DNA of 64,000 nt from Cyanophora paradoxa (lineage: Eukaryota > Glaucocystophyceae > Cyanophorales > Cyanophoraceae). The translations under genes were made by a program, and so were the position numbers. The stretch is taken from NCBI GenBank assembly GCA_004431415.1, contig QPMI01000022.1, positions 372,001 to 436,000 of the forward strand. Direction: 5' to 3'. Positions 54,621 to 64,000 of this stretch are shown piece by piece. The notes beneath the pieces were generated by a model that was not told where the DNA came from, did not search any database, and saw only the letters and a list, made by a program, of their open reading frames with translations. Position 1 is the first letter of the stretch. Every line of letters starts with the position of its first letter.

Positions 54621-57600
54621 ATGACGAAGAAGCGTAGGAAGAGCCACGGCCATCGCGGCAACGCCGGGGGCCAATCGTCCGATGGGGAAGGCGTCGCGGA
54701 TCCTACCTCGATCCTGTCCAAGGAGCTGCAGGCCGAGCTCGGGATCACGGCCGAGTGCGCCCCGTCCCGTACGCCTCCCTCGCGATCTCGCGCGCACAAG
54801 TGCTCAAACGATGCCTTTCGTGCGCCAGATACGGCGGAGCGGGCGCTGATGTCGTGCTCTTCAAGAAGCAGAAGACGGAGGTGCGCGAGTGGTCTCGGCC
54901 TCGCGATCGCGCGCGCGTACACGCTCATGTTGACCCGCTTTAGCAGAAGGGCCGCGGATCTGATGGTGAGGAGGCGGTCCCCGTGAAGCTGAGCAAGAAC
55001 CAGATGCGCAAGCTCAAGAAGCTCGAGGTCGGCCCGCCCGTCCCGTGCGGCATACGAGCGCGCGTTTCGACCCGTTCGCCGCAGGAGGAGAAGGTTAAGA
55101 AGGAGATGCGGTCCTCGCTCTATGAAACCCTCAAGTGCGCGACCCGCACGAACATGCGCGGGATCAAATCTCTAATCGCAGCGGTTCCGCAGCAAGACGA
55201 AGCTCGGCGAAGGACAGATGAAGCTCCTGCACTCCAGCGCGCGGCGCGGCCAGGTTCGTTCGATGCGGTCCCGCCCGCCCGCCGCCTTTCGCCGCCCGCA
55301 GCTCACGCCGCCCGCAGAAAGAGACGAAGCGCGAGCAGCTGAAGCGCGCGCTGGAGGAGAGGCGCGCGGGAATCCCCCAGTCCAACCCGGAGGTTCAGCT
55401 GGAGCAGACCGTGCACCGGCCCGGCGACAGCGACGGCGAGGACGGGGAGGAAGATGAGGAAGAGAAGCCGGCCTCCGTGCCGGGCCTGAAGGAGGCGCCG
55501 GCGGAGATCCCGCTCGCCGCGCGGCCCTTCGCAACGTCGGCGCGGTCGCTGGCGCGGGCGGTGCCGGGCATCGTCCCGGCCAAAGTGTCCACGCGCAAGA
55601 GCGGCGCCGGCGGGGCCGAGGCGGGGCGCGCCCCCGAGGAGCGGACCACAGCGACCATCGCGCAGGAGGCCGGCAAGGCGGCAACGGCGGCTGCTCCGCC
55701 CGAGCCGCCGAAGCCCGCGCCGGCGCCGGCGCCGGAGAAGCCGCTCTCGAAGGCCGCGGCGAAGCGCAAGCGGCGGAAGCAGACGCTCATGTTCGCCCAA
55801 GGCGCGGGCGGAGGCGACGTGGCGGACGAGGAAGAAGCGGCGGCGACGGCCGGCGCGGAGAAGGAGGAGGTCGCCGCAGCAGCGGCCGAGGAGCCGGCCG
55901 CCCCTCCGCCGACTAAGGCGCCCGAGGCCCCTCCCGCGTCGGCGCCGGCGCCGGCGGCCGTCCGGAAGGCCTTCTGGGTCCCCGTCAACCGCCCCAAGGC
56001 CGTCCAGGTAAGCTAGCCAGCTAACTAGCAGGCCGGCCGGCTGGCTGGCTGGCTCGCTGCCTAGCCTCCCATCCATCCATATCCTTATCCCCGCCCGCTC
56101 GTCTTACGCCTTGGCCGCCCGCCCGCCCCAGGACGCGCGCATGGGCCTCCCCGTCTGCGGCGAGGAGCAGGCGGTGATGGAGGCCGTGACGGGGAGCGCG
56201 GTGACCGTCATCTGCGGCGAGACCGGCAGCGGCAAGACGACGCAGGTCCGTCCGTCCCTCCGTCCGTCTGACCGGCGTCTCCTACTGATGCTTCTTCGCC
56301 CCGCAGGTCCCGCAGTTCCTGTACGAGGCGGGCTACGGGCACCCCGACGGACGTGCGCCGGCGCCCCCGCCCCCCCGCTCCCCTCGCGATGCATAGCCCG
56401 AGAGATGCCGGCCACGGCTAGCTATGGAGGGCCGGCCTCCGCCTCCCTCGGGCGGTTCTAAGACATCTAAGACATCCAAGACATCTGGCTTACTAAGCCT
56501 GATCGCAGCGACGCCCGGGATGATCGGGGTGACGGAGCCGCGGCGGGTGGCGGCGGTGAGCATGGCGAAGCGCGTGGCGCACGAGCTCAACGTCGGCTTC
56601 GGCCGCGAGGTCGCCTACCAGGTCCGTCCGCTATCAAGTTCTTAGGCGCTCAAGGCTTGCTCGCCGCCGCGCGACGGCCGCCTACGCCTGCCTTTCTTCC
56701 CCCTCAGCCGCCGCTGACCGCCCCCGCCCCCGCCCCCGCCCCCGCCCCCGCCCCCGCCAGGTGCGGCACGACAAGAACGTGGCCCGCGAGACGCGCGTCA
56801 AGTTCATGACCGACGGCATCCTCCTCCGCGAGGTCTGTTCCACATTCTATAAAGGCTTATGTTCTTAAGCTTTGGTGGGATTTAAATGCGTGTGTGCCGG
56901 TGATGATAAAAAGGTTTTTGGTTGACCCTCCTAGTGGCGGCTCGCCGCCCTGCGGACAACAACCCGCGCTGCTGAGGCACTCCCCTAGTCGCCCCGGCCT
57001 CTTCTTTCCCCCCCTCCCGCCCCTCCCGCCCTGACACACGACGGCGGCGGCGCCCCGCCCCCCCAAATTAGATCCAGGCGGACTTCCTGCTCCGGAATTA
57101 CTCAGCCATCATCATCGACGAGGCGCACGAGCGGTCAGTCTGCCCGCCCGCCCGCCCGCCCGCGCGCCCGCCTCCCGACGCCCCTAAGCTCAGCTAAGCT
57201 TAGTGTGGTTTAATTTGTTTCCGCGCAGGTCCGTCAACACGGACATCCTCGTGGGCCTGCTCTCCCGCATCGTACCCCTGCGCGCCGAGATGGCGGCGGC
57301 CGGCGAGCAGGGCCTGTACCCCCTCCGCCTCATCGTCATGTCCGCCACGCTCCGCGTGCGTCCATCTGATCCGATCCGATCTGATCTGATCTGATCTGAT
57401 CTGATCTGATCTGATTCGGGCAGGTCGAGGACTTCGTCTCGAACCCGCGCCTCTTCCCCACCCCCCCGCCCCTCATCCGCGTGGATGCCCGCCAGTACCC
57501 CGTCACCATCCACTTCAACCGTCGTACCCCCGAGCTCGACTACGTCTCCGAGGGTACGCCGCCGTCTACTCACAGCCGTACCCACGCCGCCTCACAGCCC

Positions 57601-60600
57601 CCATCGCAGCGTACAAGAAAGTGTGCAAGATCCACAAGAAGCTGCCCCCGGGCGGCGTGCTGGTGTTCCTCACGGGCCGCAAGGAGGTCGACGACCTGTG
57701 CCGCAAGCTCCGCCGCGAGTTCGACCCGCTCCGCCTCCTCAAGAAGCGGTGCGAGTGCTTGCGGCTCTCTCTAATGCTAGGAAGCTATCCGATCTGAGGC
57801 CGGCGCCGCGCAGGGAGAAGGCCCAAGCGCGCAAGAAGCGCGCGGCGGAGGCGGCGGCAGCAGCGGCGGCGGCGGTCGAGGGCGACGGGCCTCGCGCGCG
57901 GGCGTCGTCGTCGGCGGCGTCGGCGTCGGCCGCGCAGCAGGCGCGGGACCAGGGCCCCGCGAACCCGTGGGCCGGGCTCGACGAGGACACCGACGACGAA
58001 GAAGACGGCGCGAGCGTTGAAGCAGAGGCCGCGGAGGAGGAAGAGGCTGAGCAGGAAGAGGAGGCTGAGGAAGCGCTGGAGGGGGCCCTGGAGGCGGCGC
58101 GGCGGGCCCGCGTCGGTTTCGGCAACGAGGAGGAGGACGCGGAGGAGGACGAGGGCGAGGCCGGGGGCGAAGAAGAAGAGGAGGAGGAGGAGGAGGAGGG
58201 CGAGGAGGCAGGGGGGGAGGAGGACAGCGACGCCGAGTCCGACTCGGACGCCGAGGTCCGCTGGGCTTCGCTGGGCCTCGCCCCTGCAGCTGCTTAAGCA
58301 TTAAACATCAAAGATGCCGCGCTCACCTGTCCTCGTTCGTCCCTTCAGGTCGGGCCAGTGGACGTGTCTCCCCTCTACTCGATGCTCAGCACGCGGGAGC
58401 AGCTGCGCGCCCTGCGGCCCCCACGCGAGGGGTACCGCAAGTGAGCCCGCCAAGCCAAGCTTGCTCCGCCCCGACTAGCCCACCTTACTACCCCGCGCAG
58501 GATCGTCGTCGCGACGAACGTGGCCGAGACCAGCCTCACCATCCCCGTGCGCCCCTCCCCTCCCCGCCCGCGCTGTTTACAGCGCAGCGCTCTCGCCCTT
58601 GCTCCTCCCCCCCCTCGCTCACCGCCTCCTCCACCTCCGCAGGGCATCAAGTACGTGGTGGACAGCGGCAAGGCGAAAGAGCGCGTCTACGACGGCTACG
58701 GCGGCTGCGGCCTCAGCTCCTTTGTCGTCGACTGGATATCCAAGGCCTCCGCCGACCAGGTCCGTCCGCGTTAGTTAGCTGGTTATATACATTTAGCTAG
58801 TTAGCTATTATTAAGTGAGGTTTCTCGTCCCGTTTTCGCTTTCGTTGTTCCTTGAGAACCGCGCCTTTAGTGTCTTGCCAGCGATCCTCGTGAAATGAGC
58901 CGGCAGGATGGTCCGGCAGCGGAGACCAACGGGGGCCTAGCCCTTTGGACGCGCTCTTGCCTTGCCAGCCCCGTGCCTCTCGTGGCAATTGGGGGAGGCA
59001 AACGAGCGCGGCGATATTCTATTCTGCCCCTCCCCTCCCACTCTTCTAGCATTCTTTTAATCCAGTCTTTGTCTCTACAATCTTCTTCTACCCGCCTTCC
59101 ATCTTTCCTGATCTGATCTGATCTGACCCTCCTTCTCCTCGACGCGCAGCGGGCGGGGCGGGCGGGGCGCGTCGGGCCGGGCCACTGCTACCGCCTCTAC
59201 TCCTCCGCCGTCTTCACCGGCGAGGCGCGGCTCCCCCCCCCCCCCCTGCTCGGGCTCCTCCCTCGACCCTTCCATACCCCCCCCCCCCCCCCCGCCCCTC
59301 CCCGGCCCTTCTCCCCGCGGGCCCTCCCTGACTTGAGCTTCCCGCCTCCCGCCTGCGCAGTTCCCGAAGTTCTCGGAGCCCGAGATCCTGCGCACGCCCA
59401 TCGAGGGCGTCGTCCTCCAGATGAAGTTCATGGGGTACGCATTCTATTCGAATTAATTCACGAACTCTTTCTTGAAGCATTCTCAAGCGCTTAAGCATCT
59501 CTAGCGTCTCTTTGGAGATCCGCCACCCAAACTCTCTTCTAACTTCGACTCCTCGAGCCGCTCTGACTCTGCGGGTCCCCCTCCGCGCAGGATCCAGCGG
59601 GTGACGAGCTTCCCGTACCCGACGCCGCCCGAGCGGCCGGCGACGCGCGCCGCCGTCCGCCTCCTCACCGACCTGGGCGCCCTCCAGCCCCTGCCCCGCG
59701 GGTGCGCCCCGATCGAAGACCGCGGTAGAGCCTAGAAACCAAGCGGGCGAACCCGGCCTTCTCCATTCCCGTCCTGCCTCGCTCGAACTCACGACGGCGG
59801 GGCGGGGCAGGCCCGGGGCGGCTGAGCGCGACGTGGGGGACGCGGAGGAGATCACGGCCCTCGGCCGCGCCATGGCCGGTCAGCCCATCCATCCATCCGA
59901 TCCATCCGATTCGGTCTGATTCGATCTGATTTGATCGCAGCCTTCCCCGTGTCGCCGCGCTTCGCAAAGATGCTGCTGCTGGGCTGGCGCGGCGGCTGCA
60001 TGCCCTACGCCATCGCCCTCGTCGCGCTCTTGTCCGTCCAGGTACGCAAGATAGATAGATAGGTAGACACTGGTATTGGAGACGGCGTCGTTCTTACTCC
60101 TTTCTCGCTCGCTCCAGGACCTCTTCCGGCGCGAGGCGGTCGCCGCCGAGGACGAGGCGGAGGGCGGAGGCGAGGGCGGCGAGGGCGACGGCGCGGCCGC
60201 CGCCGCCGCCGCCAAGGAGAAGGCCAAGGTCCGATCGTACTATTCTTCTAGACTGTTTGTTCTACTGCACGCGCTGAGACGGCGGGCAGCGGGAGCGGGC
60301 CGCGATGTACCGCTGGCTCCACGCCGAGAGCGACCTCCTGGGAGCCCTCCGCGCCCTCGGCGCCATGGAGCACGCGGCGGAGGGGATGGACGAGGCCGGC
60401 GTCGAGGCCTGGTGCCTCGAGAACGGCCTCCTACCAAAGGCGAGCGCGCGGATTCGATCCAAATTTGATCTCTAGATTTGATCTGATAGGCCCTCTGCAG
60501 AGCGTGAAGGAGGCGCAGGACCTGCGGGCGCAGCTCACGCGCATCGTGGGCTCGCTGTACCCCTCGCGGGCGGCCGGACTGGGCGCCCGCATGCCGGGGC

Positions 60601-61545
60601 CGCCCACGGCCGACCAGGAGGCGCTGCTCCGGCAGCTCCTCGCGGCCGGACTCGTCGACCAGGTCGCCCGGCGCGTGCCCAGCACCGACCCGCGGGCCGC
60701 GTCGCTGCCGGGCCGGCGCGTGGCCTACGAGCCCTGCGCGCTCATGCCCGGCGAGGCGGCCGGCGGCGAGTCGGAGCCGGCCTTCATCCACCCCTCCTCG
60801 TTCGTCTGCGGGGCGCCCCCCGACTTCCTGGTCTACCGCGAGATCATCCGCACCTCCCGGCCCTACATGGTGCTTGCATTTTAATGATCGGATCTCGGAG
60901 CTAGCTAGCTTCTTCTAGCTTCTAGCTCTAGCGCATAAATATAAGATCTTGAAGCTAGCTGGCTGTCTTCGCGCTCCTTCGGGCTTGTCTAACTTTGGCT
61001 TTCCTCGGCAGCGCGGCGTGACGGCGATCTCGCCCGACTGGCTCCCCCGCCTCGCCGGCCCGACGCTCGTGCAGCTCGGGCCGCCGCTGGACGCCCCGCC
61101 GCCCCGATATGACGCCGAGTCGGACGGCGCCGTCTGCTGGCGCCAGCCGACCTACGGCCCCCGCGGCTGGGAGCTGCCGCCCGTGCGGGGCCCGCACCCC
61201 GACCCCCAGCGCCGCTGCGCCCTCTTCGGGCGGGCCCTGCTGGAGGGAAAGGCGTACCCCGCCTTCGCCTCCTTCACGCCCCAGCTGGACACGAAGCCCT
61301 CGGTCCTCGCCGCCTCCGACACGCGCCTCCTGGCGCACGGAAAGGCCTCGGCCCTCGTCGCCGCGCTGGCCTCGCGGGGCGTCGAGAGCCGCAAGACGGC
61401 CGAGGCGGCGTGGGCGGCCGACCCGCGGTTCCTGCTGGAGGAGGTCGCCTCGTGGCTGCCGGCGGCGGAGCGCCGCGCCCTCGCCGCCGCCTGGCCCCCG
61501 CTCGGCGGCGGCAAGGCCAAGCACAAGAAGAAGCCGCAGCGGTAG
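54621..61545 (+). CDS. DHX37: DHX37/Dhr1 (Ecm16) DEAH-box RNA helicase, ribosome biogenesis
   Basis: In known eukaryotes this nucleolar helicase releases U3 snoRNA from pre-18S rRNA. Exons: 54621-54754, 54829-54880, 54947-55027, 55085-55134, 55193-55253, 55318-56007, 56132-56245, 56307-56352, 56509-56621, 56761-56832, 57072-57133, 57229-57355, 57424-57553, 57610-57748, 57814-58255, 58349-58440, 58501-58546, 58643-58759, 59150-59224, 59361-59434, 59591-59701, 59811-59878, 59941-60041, 60118-60228, 60290-60439, 60501-60869, 61012-61545; all phases agree, about 1386 aa. Motifs: [10 protein letters not shown] (I), TEPRRVAA (Ia), [15 protein letters not shown] (II), [11 protein letters not shown] (III), [12 protein letters not shown] (IV), [15 protein letters not shown] (V), [12 protein letters not shown] (VI), then helicase-associated and C-terminal domains ending [11 protein letters not shown]. 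An acidic insert of about 130 aa lies between motifs IV and V. Two introns (after 59224 and 60439) have GC donors. Introns 10 and 18 carry RNA-like repeats. Confidence 0.95.
56894..56980 (+). ncRNA. C/D-box snoRNA candidate in DHX37 intron 10
   Basis: 87-nt element: 5' GTGCC, C box GTGATGA (56900-56906), D box CTGA (56972-56975) and 3' GGCAC, which pairs with the 5' GTGCC to form the terminal stem typical of intronic box C/D snoRNAs. The host intron is 56833-57071 on the same strand. A near-identical copy is at 62438. The guide region next to the D box contains ACAACAACCCGCG; its rRNA target is not known. Class inferred from motif and stem. Confidence 0.75.
58856..59018 (+). repeat. 163-bp structured repeat, copy in DHX37 intron 18
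   Basis: Core from GAACCGCGCC to GGCGATATT, matching the three tandem copies at 61675-62229 almost exactly; similarity extends about 30 bp upstream. Ends CCGCGC/GCGCGG can pair. An internal GCCGG...CCGGC hairpin and a long 3' hairpin (TTGCC...GGCAA around CCCC...GGGG) suggest a structured RNA or a mobile repeat. Confidence 0.7.
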
Positions 61546-61674
61546 AGGTGAGACCGGTTAGTTTAGTTTAGATTCATTTCGGCGATTCGCATCCCTTCTC
61601 GTTTCCCGTTTTCTACCTAGTATAGTCCCGGCTTCTAGGCCTCTAGTCCCGTTTTCGCTTTCGTTGTTTCTTCG
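61546..61674. other. 3' flank of DHX37
   Basis: Short AT-rich spacer containing the same TCCCGTTTTCGCTTTCGTTG lead-in found upstream of the intronic copy of the 163-bp repeat. Confidence 0.5.
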
Positions 61675-62229
61675 GAACCGCGCCTTTAGTGTCTTGCCAG
61701 CGATCCTCGTGAAATGAGCCGGCAGGATGGTCCGGCAGCGGAGACCAACGGGGGCCTAGCCCTTTGGACGCGCTCTTGCCTTGCCAGCCCCGTGCCTCTC
61801 GTGGCAATTGGGGGAGGCAAACGAGCGCGGCGATATTTACCTGCGATCCCTCTTTTCGTTTCAGTTTACAGAACCGCGCCTTTAGTGTCTTGCCAGCGAT
61901 CCTCGTGAAATGAGCCGGCAGGATGGTCCGGCAGCGGAGACCAACGGGGGCCTAGCCCTTTGGACGCGCTCTTGCCTTGCCAGCCCCGTGCCTCTCGTGG
62001 CAATTGGGGGAGGCAAACGAGCGCGGCGATATTTACCTGCGATCCCTCTTTTCGTTTCAGTTTACAGAACCGCGCCTTTAGTGTCTTGCCAGCGATCCTC
62101 GTGAAATGAGCCGGCAGGATGGTCCGGCAGCGGAGACCAACGGGGGCCTAGCCCTTTGGACGCGCTCTTGCCTTGCCAGCCCCGTGCCTCTCGTGGCAAT
62201 TGGGGGAGGCAAACGAGCGCGGCGATATT
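61675..62229 (+). repeat. Three tandem copies of the 163-bp structured repeat (period 196)
   Basis: Copies start at 61675, 61871 and 62067, separated by 33-bp spacers reading TTACCTGCGATCCC then TCTTTTCGTTTCAGTTTACA. The cores are essentially identical to each other and to the copy at 58856 in a DHX37 intron. Each core contains an identical 41-codon frame starting [11 protein letters not shown], but conservation of the whole unit including its stem ends fits RNA or repeat structure better than protein. The spacer resembles an intron 3' end (pyrimidine tract plus CAG). I cannot assign an RNA class; AGACCA between the two hairpins would suit an H box, but no clear ACA end is present. Confidence 0.75.
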
Positions 62230-62437
62230 CTCCTATTTCAATAGATTAAAGCGTAGCTATCTCGTGATTCTTTAAGACCTTCTTTTGAGCTCGCGATTGA
62301 CTCGCCCTGTCCGCAGGAGTGCGTAGACACTCCCTCCAGGACCGGCAAGCGCACACAAGCGACGCGGAGGATCCGAATCCCAAGGTTCGCTCATCTTTCT
62401 CGCCGCTCAAATGATGCTCTAAAGAAAGAAAGAAAAA

Positions 62438-62524
62438 GTGCCGGTGATGATAAAAAGGTTTTTGGTTGACCCTCCTAGTGGCGGCTCGCCGTCCTGCGGA
62501 CAACAACCCGCGCTGCTGAGGCAC
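62438..62524 (+). ncRNA. Second copy of the C/D-box snoRNA candidate
   Basis: Same 87-nt length and sequence as 56894-56980 except one base (GCCGTCCTG in place of GCCGCCCTG). C box GTGATGA 62444-62450, D box CTGA 62516-62519, terminal stem GTGCC/GGCAC preserved. It is outside the DHX37 coding exons, about 0.9 kb after the stop codon, so it is either independently transcribed or part of a longer 3' transcript. Confidence 0.75.
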
Positions 62525-62821
62525 TCCCGATCGCTTGCATAGATCCCATCGCTCACTCTTGCTTTCCAAACAATTCACTCGCTTTGTTGTGCAGGATCGG
62601 CAGACTCGACGATTGTGCGGGGGCAAATTGCTGCTGGCCTACAGCGATGCGCGTGCCCTGTGTTATCAAACGGAGATATCGATGTGCGCATGTACAAAAC
62701 ACGATTTCGATCTTCTAGTTGTGCCCCGCGCCGCGGCGCCACCAAGACAATGCAGGGGGGGCCGGGGCCGGGCATGTAGGCTCCTAGCTATAGCTCCCCT
62801 TGGCGGGGGGAAATGAGGGAG

Positions 62822-62855
<34 letters not shown>

Positions 62856-63870
62856 TCCCCAGGTGCTCCAGCTCCTGCCGCACTGAGGGTGGGCGAGGGG
62901 GGGGGATTATGGACGGGGGAAGGATGTGAGAGGAGGGGAAGCTTAAGGAGCTAGATCGAGGAAAGAAAGGATGGCCCCTGGGCGATCCGGCGCCCGGCCA
63001 CCATGACAAAGCAACTTGGCAAGGGCCAGGCTAGTCAGGCGAAGCCTCTTTCTCAGACCCGGTCACCGCCGATCTAAATTCCGATCGGATTCGAACCCGA
63101 ATTTTTTCGTCCCCCCTGTAAATAATTTTCCTGTCCAGCCTCCTCATGAAAAATTAATAATTTTTCCTCGACACGGACGTGACGCTTCCCCCATCACACA
63201 CAAATGACTCAGCTACCCTAACCCCCACAGACCTCTCTAGATCCATTTCTAGCGTCCTGGCTCCCCTAAGACGACCGCTCTCCCGTGGGCGTCGCCCGAA
63301 AATCGAATTTCTGGGCTCTCCCGCGGGCGTCGCCCGCATGTAGCTGGCCATGGGCGGGGCTGCACGCTCTCCCGTGGGCGTCGCCCGCATGTAGCTGGCC
63401 ATGGGCGGGGCTGCACGCTGCAGCTGGCCATGGCCATGGGCCAGCGCTAGCCTGGCCGCCTACTGTGACAGCCGCGAGGGCGTCCGCGAGGCTTCGCCGT
63501 ACTTAGTGCTCCGCAGGAGCACGGATCTTGTTATGTTTCTCCTGCCTTCATTTTTAGTTTGGCGGGGGAATTAAGGTGGGGAAGCTTATAATTAAGGAGG
63601 GAAGAGGAGGGGGAACTTCGGAAGGAGGGGAGAGAGAAGGTCCTGAGCTCGAGGGAGAAAGATTTATAATTAGAGGAGGGATATTTAATTGAAAGTGGAT
63701 ATGTATCGATCGAGAACCGCGAAAGTTCTAGATAACTATAGCTATATATATATAGCTAGAGGGAGAAATTTAATTGACGCTGGATATCGATCGATCGCGA
63801 GATCTAGAAACGAATTCGAAATGGAGATGAGATATCGATATATATATCGGGGTGCGATATCGATCGATAT
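62525..63870. other. Intergenic region upstream of the F-box gene
   Basis: Contains a G run of about 28 at 62827-62854 and, at about 63278-63415, three direct copies of GCTCTCCCGTGGGCGTCGCC; the last two form a 51-bp tandem unit with CATGTAGCTGGCCATGGGC. 63660-63865 is rich in ATCGAT/TATATA palindromes just before the F-box start codon. No gene recognised. Confidence 0.45.
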
Positions 63871-64000
63871 ATGGGGACCGCAAAAGCGCCCGGCGACGGC
63901 GCCGGCGCCGGCGGCATCTTCAGCTGCAGCCCGATCGACGCTCTGCCCGACGAGCTCGTGGCCCGCTTCATTTCACTCGCCTCGGAATGCAGCGGCGCGG
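63871..64000 (+). CDS. N-terminus of an F-box protein, cut by window end
   Basis: ATG at 63871 opens MGTAKAPGDGAGAGGIFSCS, followed by PIDALPDELVARFISLAS, which fits the start of an F-box (L-P-D-E-L...) that binds SKP1 in SCF ubiquitin ligases. Only 43 residues are in the window, so the substrate-binding domain is not visible. The identification rests on this one motif. Confidence 0.55.
   Translation, partial: MGTAKAPGDGAGAGGIFSCSPIDALPDELVARFISLASECSGA

Noticed and set aside
61714-62104. Identical 64-residue frames ([11 protein letters not shown]...) in the tandem repeats as a protein family
   Set aside because: Conservation covers the whole unit including non-coding ends that pair, and the intronic copy is in DHX37; an RNA or repeat explanation is simpler.

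Overview
This is nuclear DNA from a eukaryote, very probably a unicellular alga or related protist; the exact lineage cannot be fixed from the sequence, and a haptophyte-like genome is only a guess. Evidence: G+C-rich exons carrying metazoan/plant-type domains, dozens of short introns that I could place by matching reading frame and phase, and spacers full of short self-complementary words (GATC, AGCT, TATA, TCGA). Most introns are GT-AG, but GC-AG introns recur in several unrelated genes. No bacterial operons, CRISPR arrays or convincing tRNA/rRNA genes were seen.

Layout. 1-1119 (+) is the 3' end of a Ser/Pro-rich gene. 5188-1918 (-) is a 17-exon CtlX-like amidinohydrolase with an extra N-terminal region. 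7343-5467 (-) is a 10-exon CUE-like protein. 12316-8151 (-) is an EXT1-type exostosin (GT47) glycosyltransferase. 13868-26184 is an accessory island: an intact seven-exon DDE transposase, a pair of about 0.65-kb inverted arms lying 8.6 kb apart, a RING-H2/PHD gene, a Ulp1-type cysteine protease, a SET-domain gene, a 1.3-kb foldback element, a coiled-coil gene with an internal exon duplication, and a second, broken transposase in the opposite orientation. 26295-34291 holds four less familiar host-like genes, one of which shares a C-terminal module with the island's coiled-coil gene. 40861-34836 (-) is a large RS-, Gly- and acid-rich protein with a possible eIF4E-binding motif and a helical domain. 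A 6.4-kb gene-poor spacer follows and contains a MITE-like element. 47284-50338 (+) encodes a Pro-rich protein. 54266-51469 (-) encodes an alpha-helical repeat protein. 54621-61545 (+) is a complete 27-exon DHX37/Dhr1 RNA helicase. 63871-64000 (+) is the start of an F-box protein.

The most interesting signals are three. First, the transposon-like island combines transposase, SUMO-protease-like, RING/PHD and SET genes. Second, two near-identical 87-nt C/D-box snoRNA candidates sit inside and just downstream of DHX37, an rRNA-processing helicase; a second structured repeat of about 163 nt shows the same intron-plus-downstream arrangement in four copies. Third, introns carry unusual signals: GC donors, sense-strand-biased GATC pentamers, micro-exons and a duplicated splice donor.

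Exon coordinates given as lists were worked out by hand from splice motifs, phase and protein-family logic. Where a list is described as approximate, only the outer limits and the quoted motifs should be trusted.
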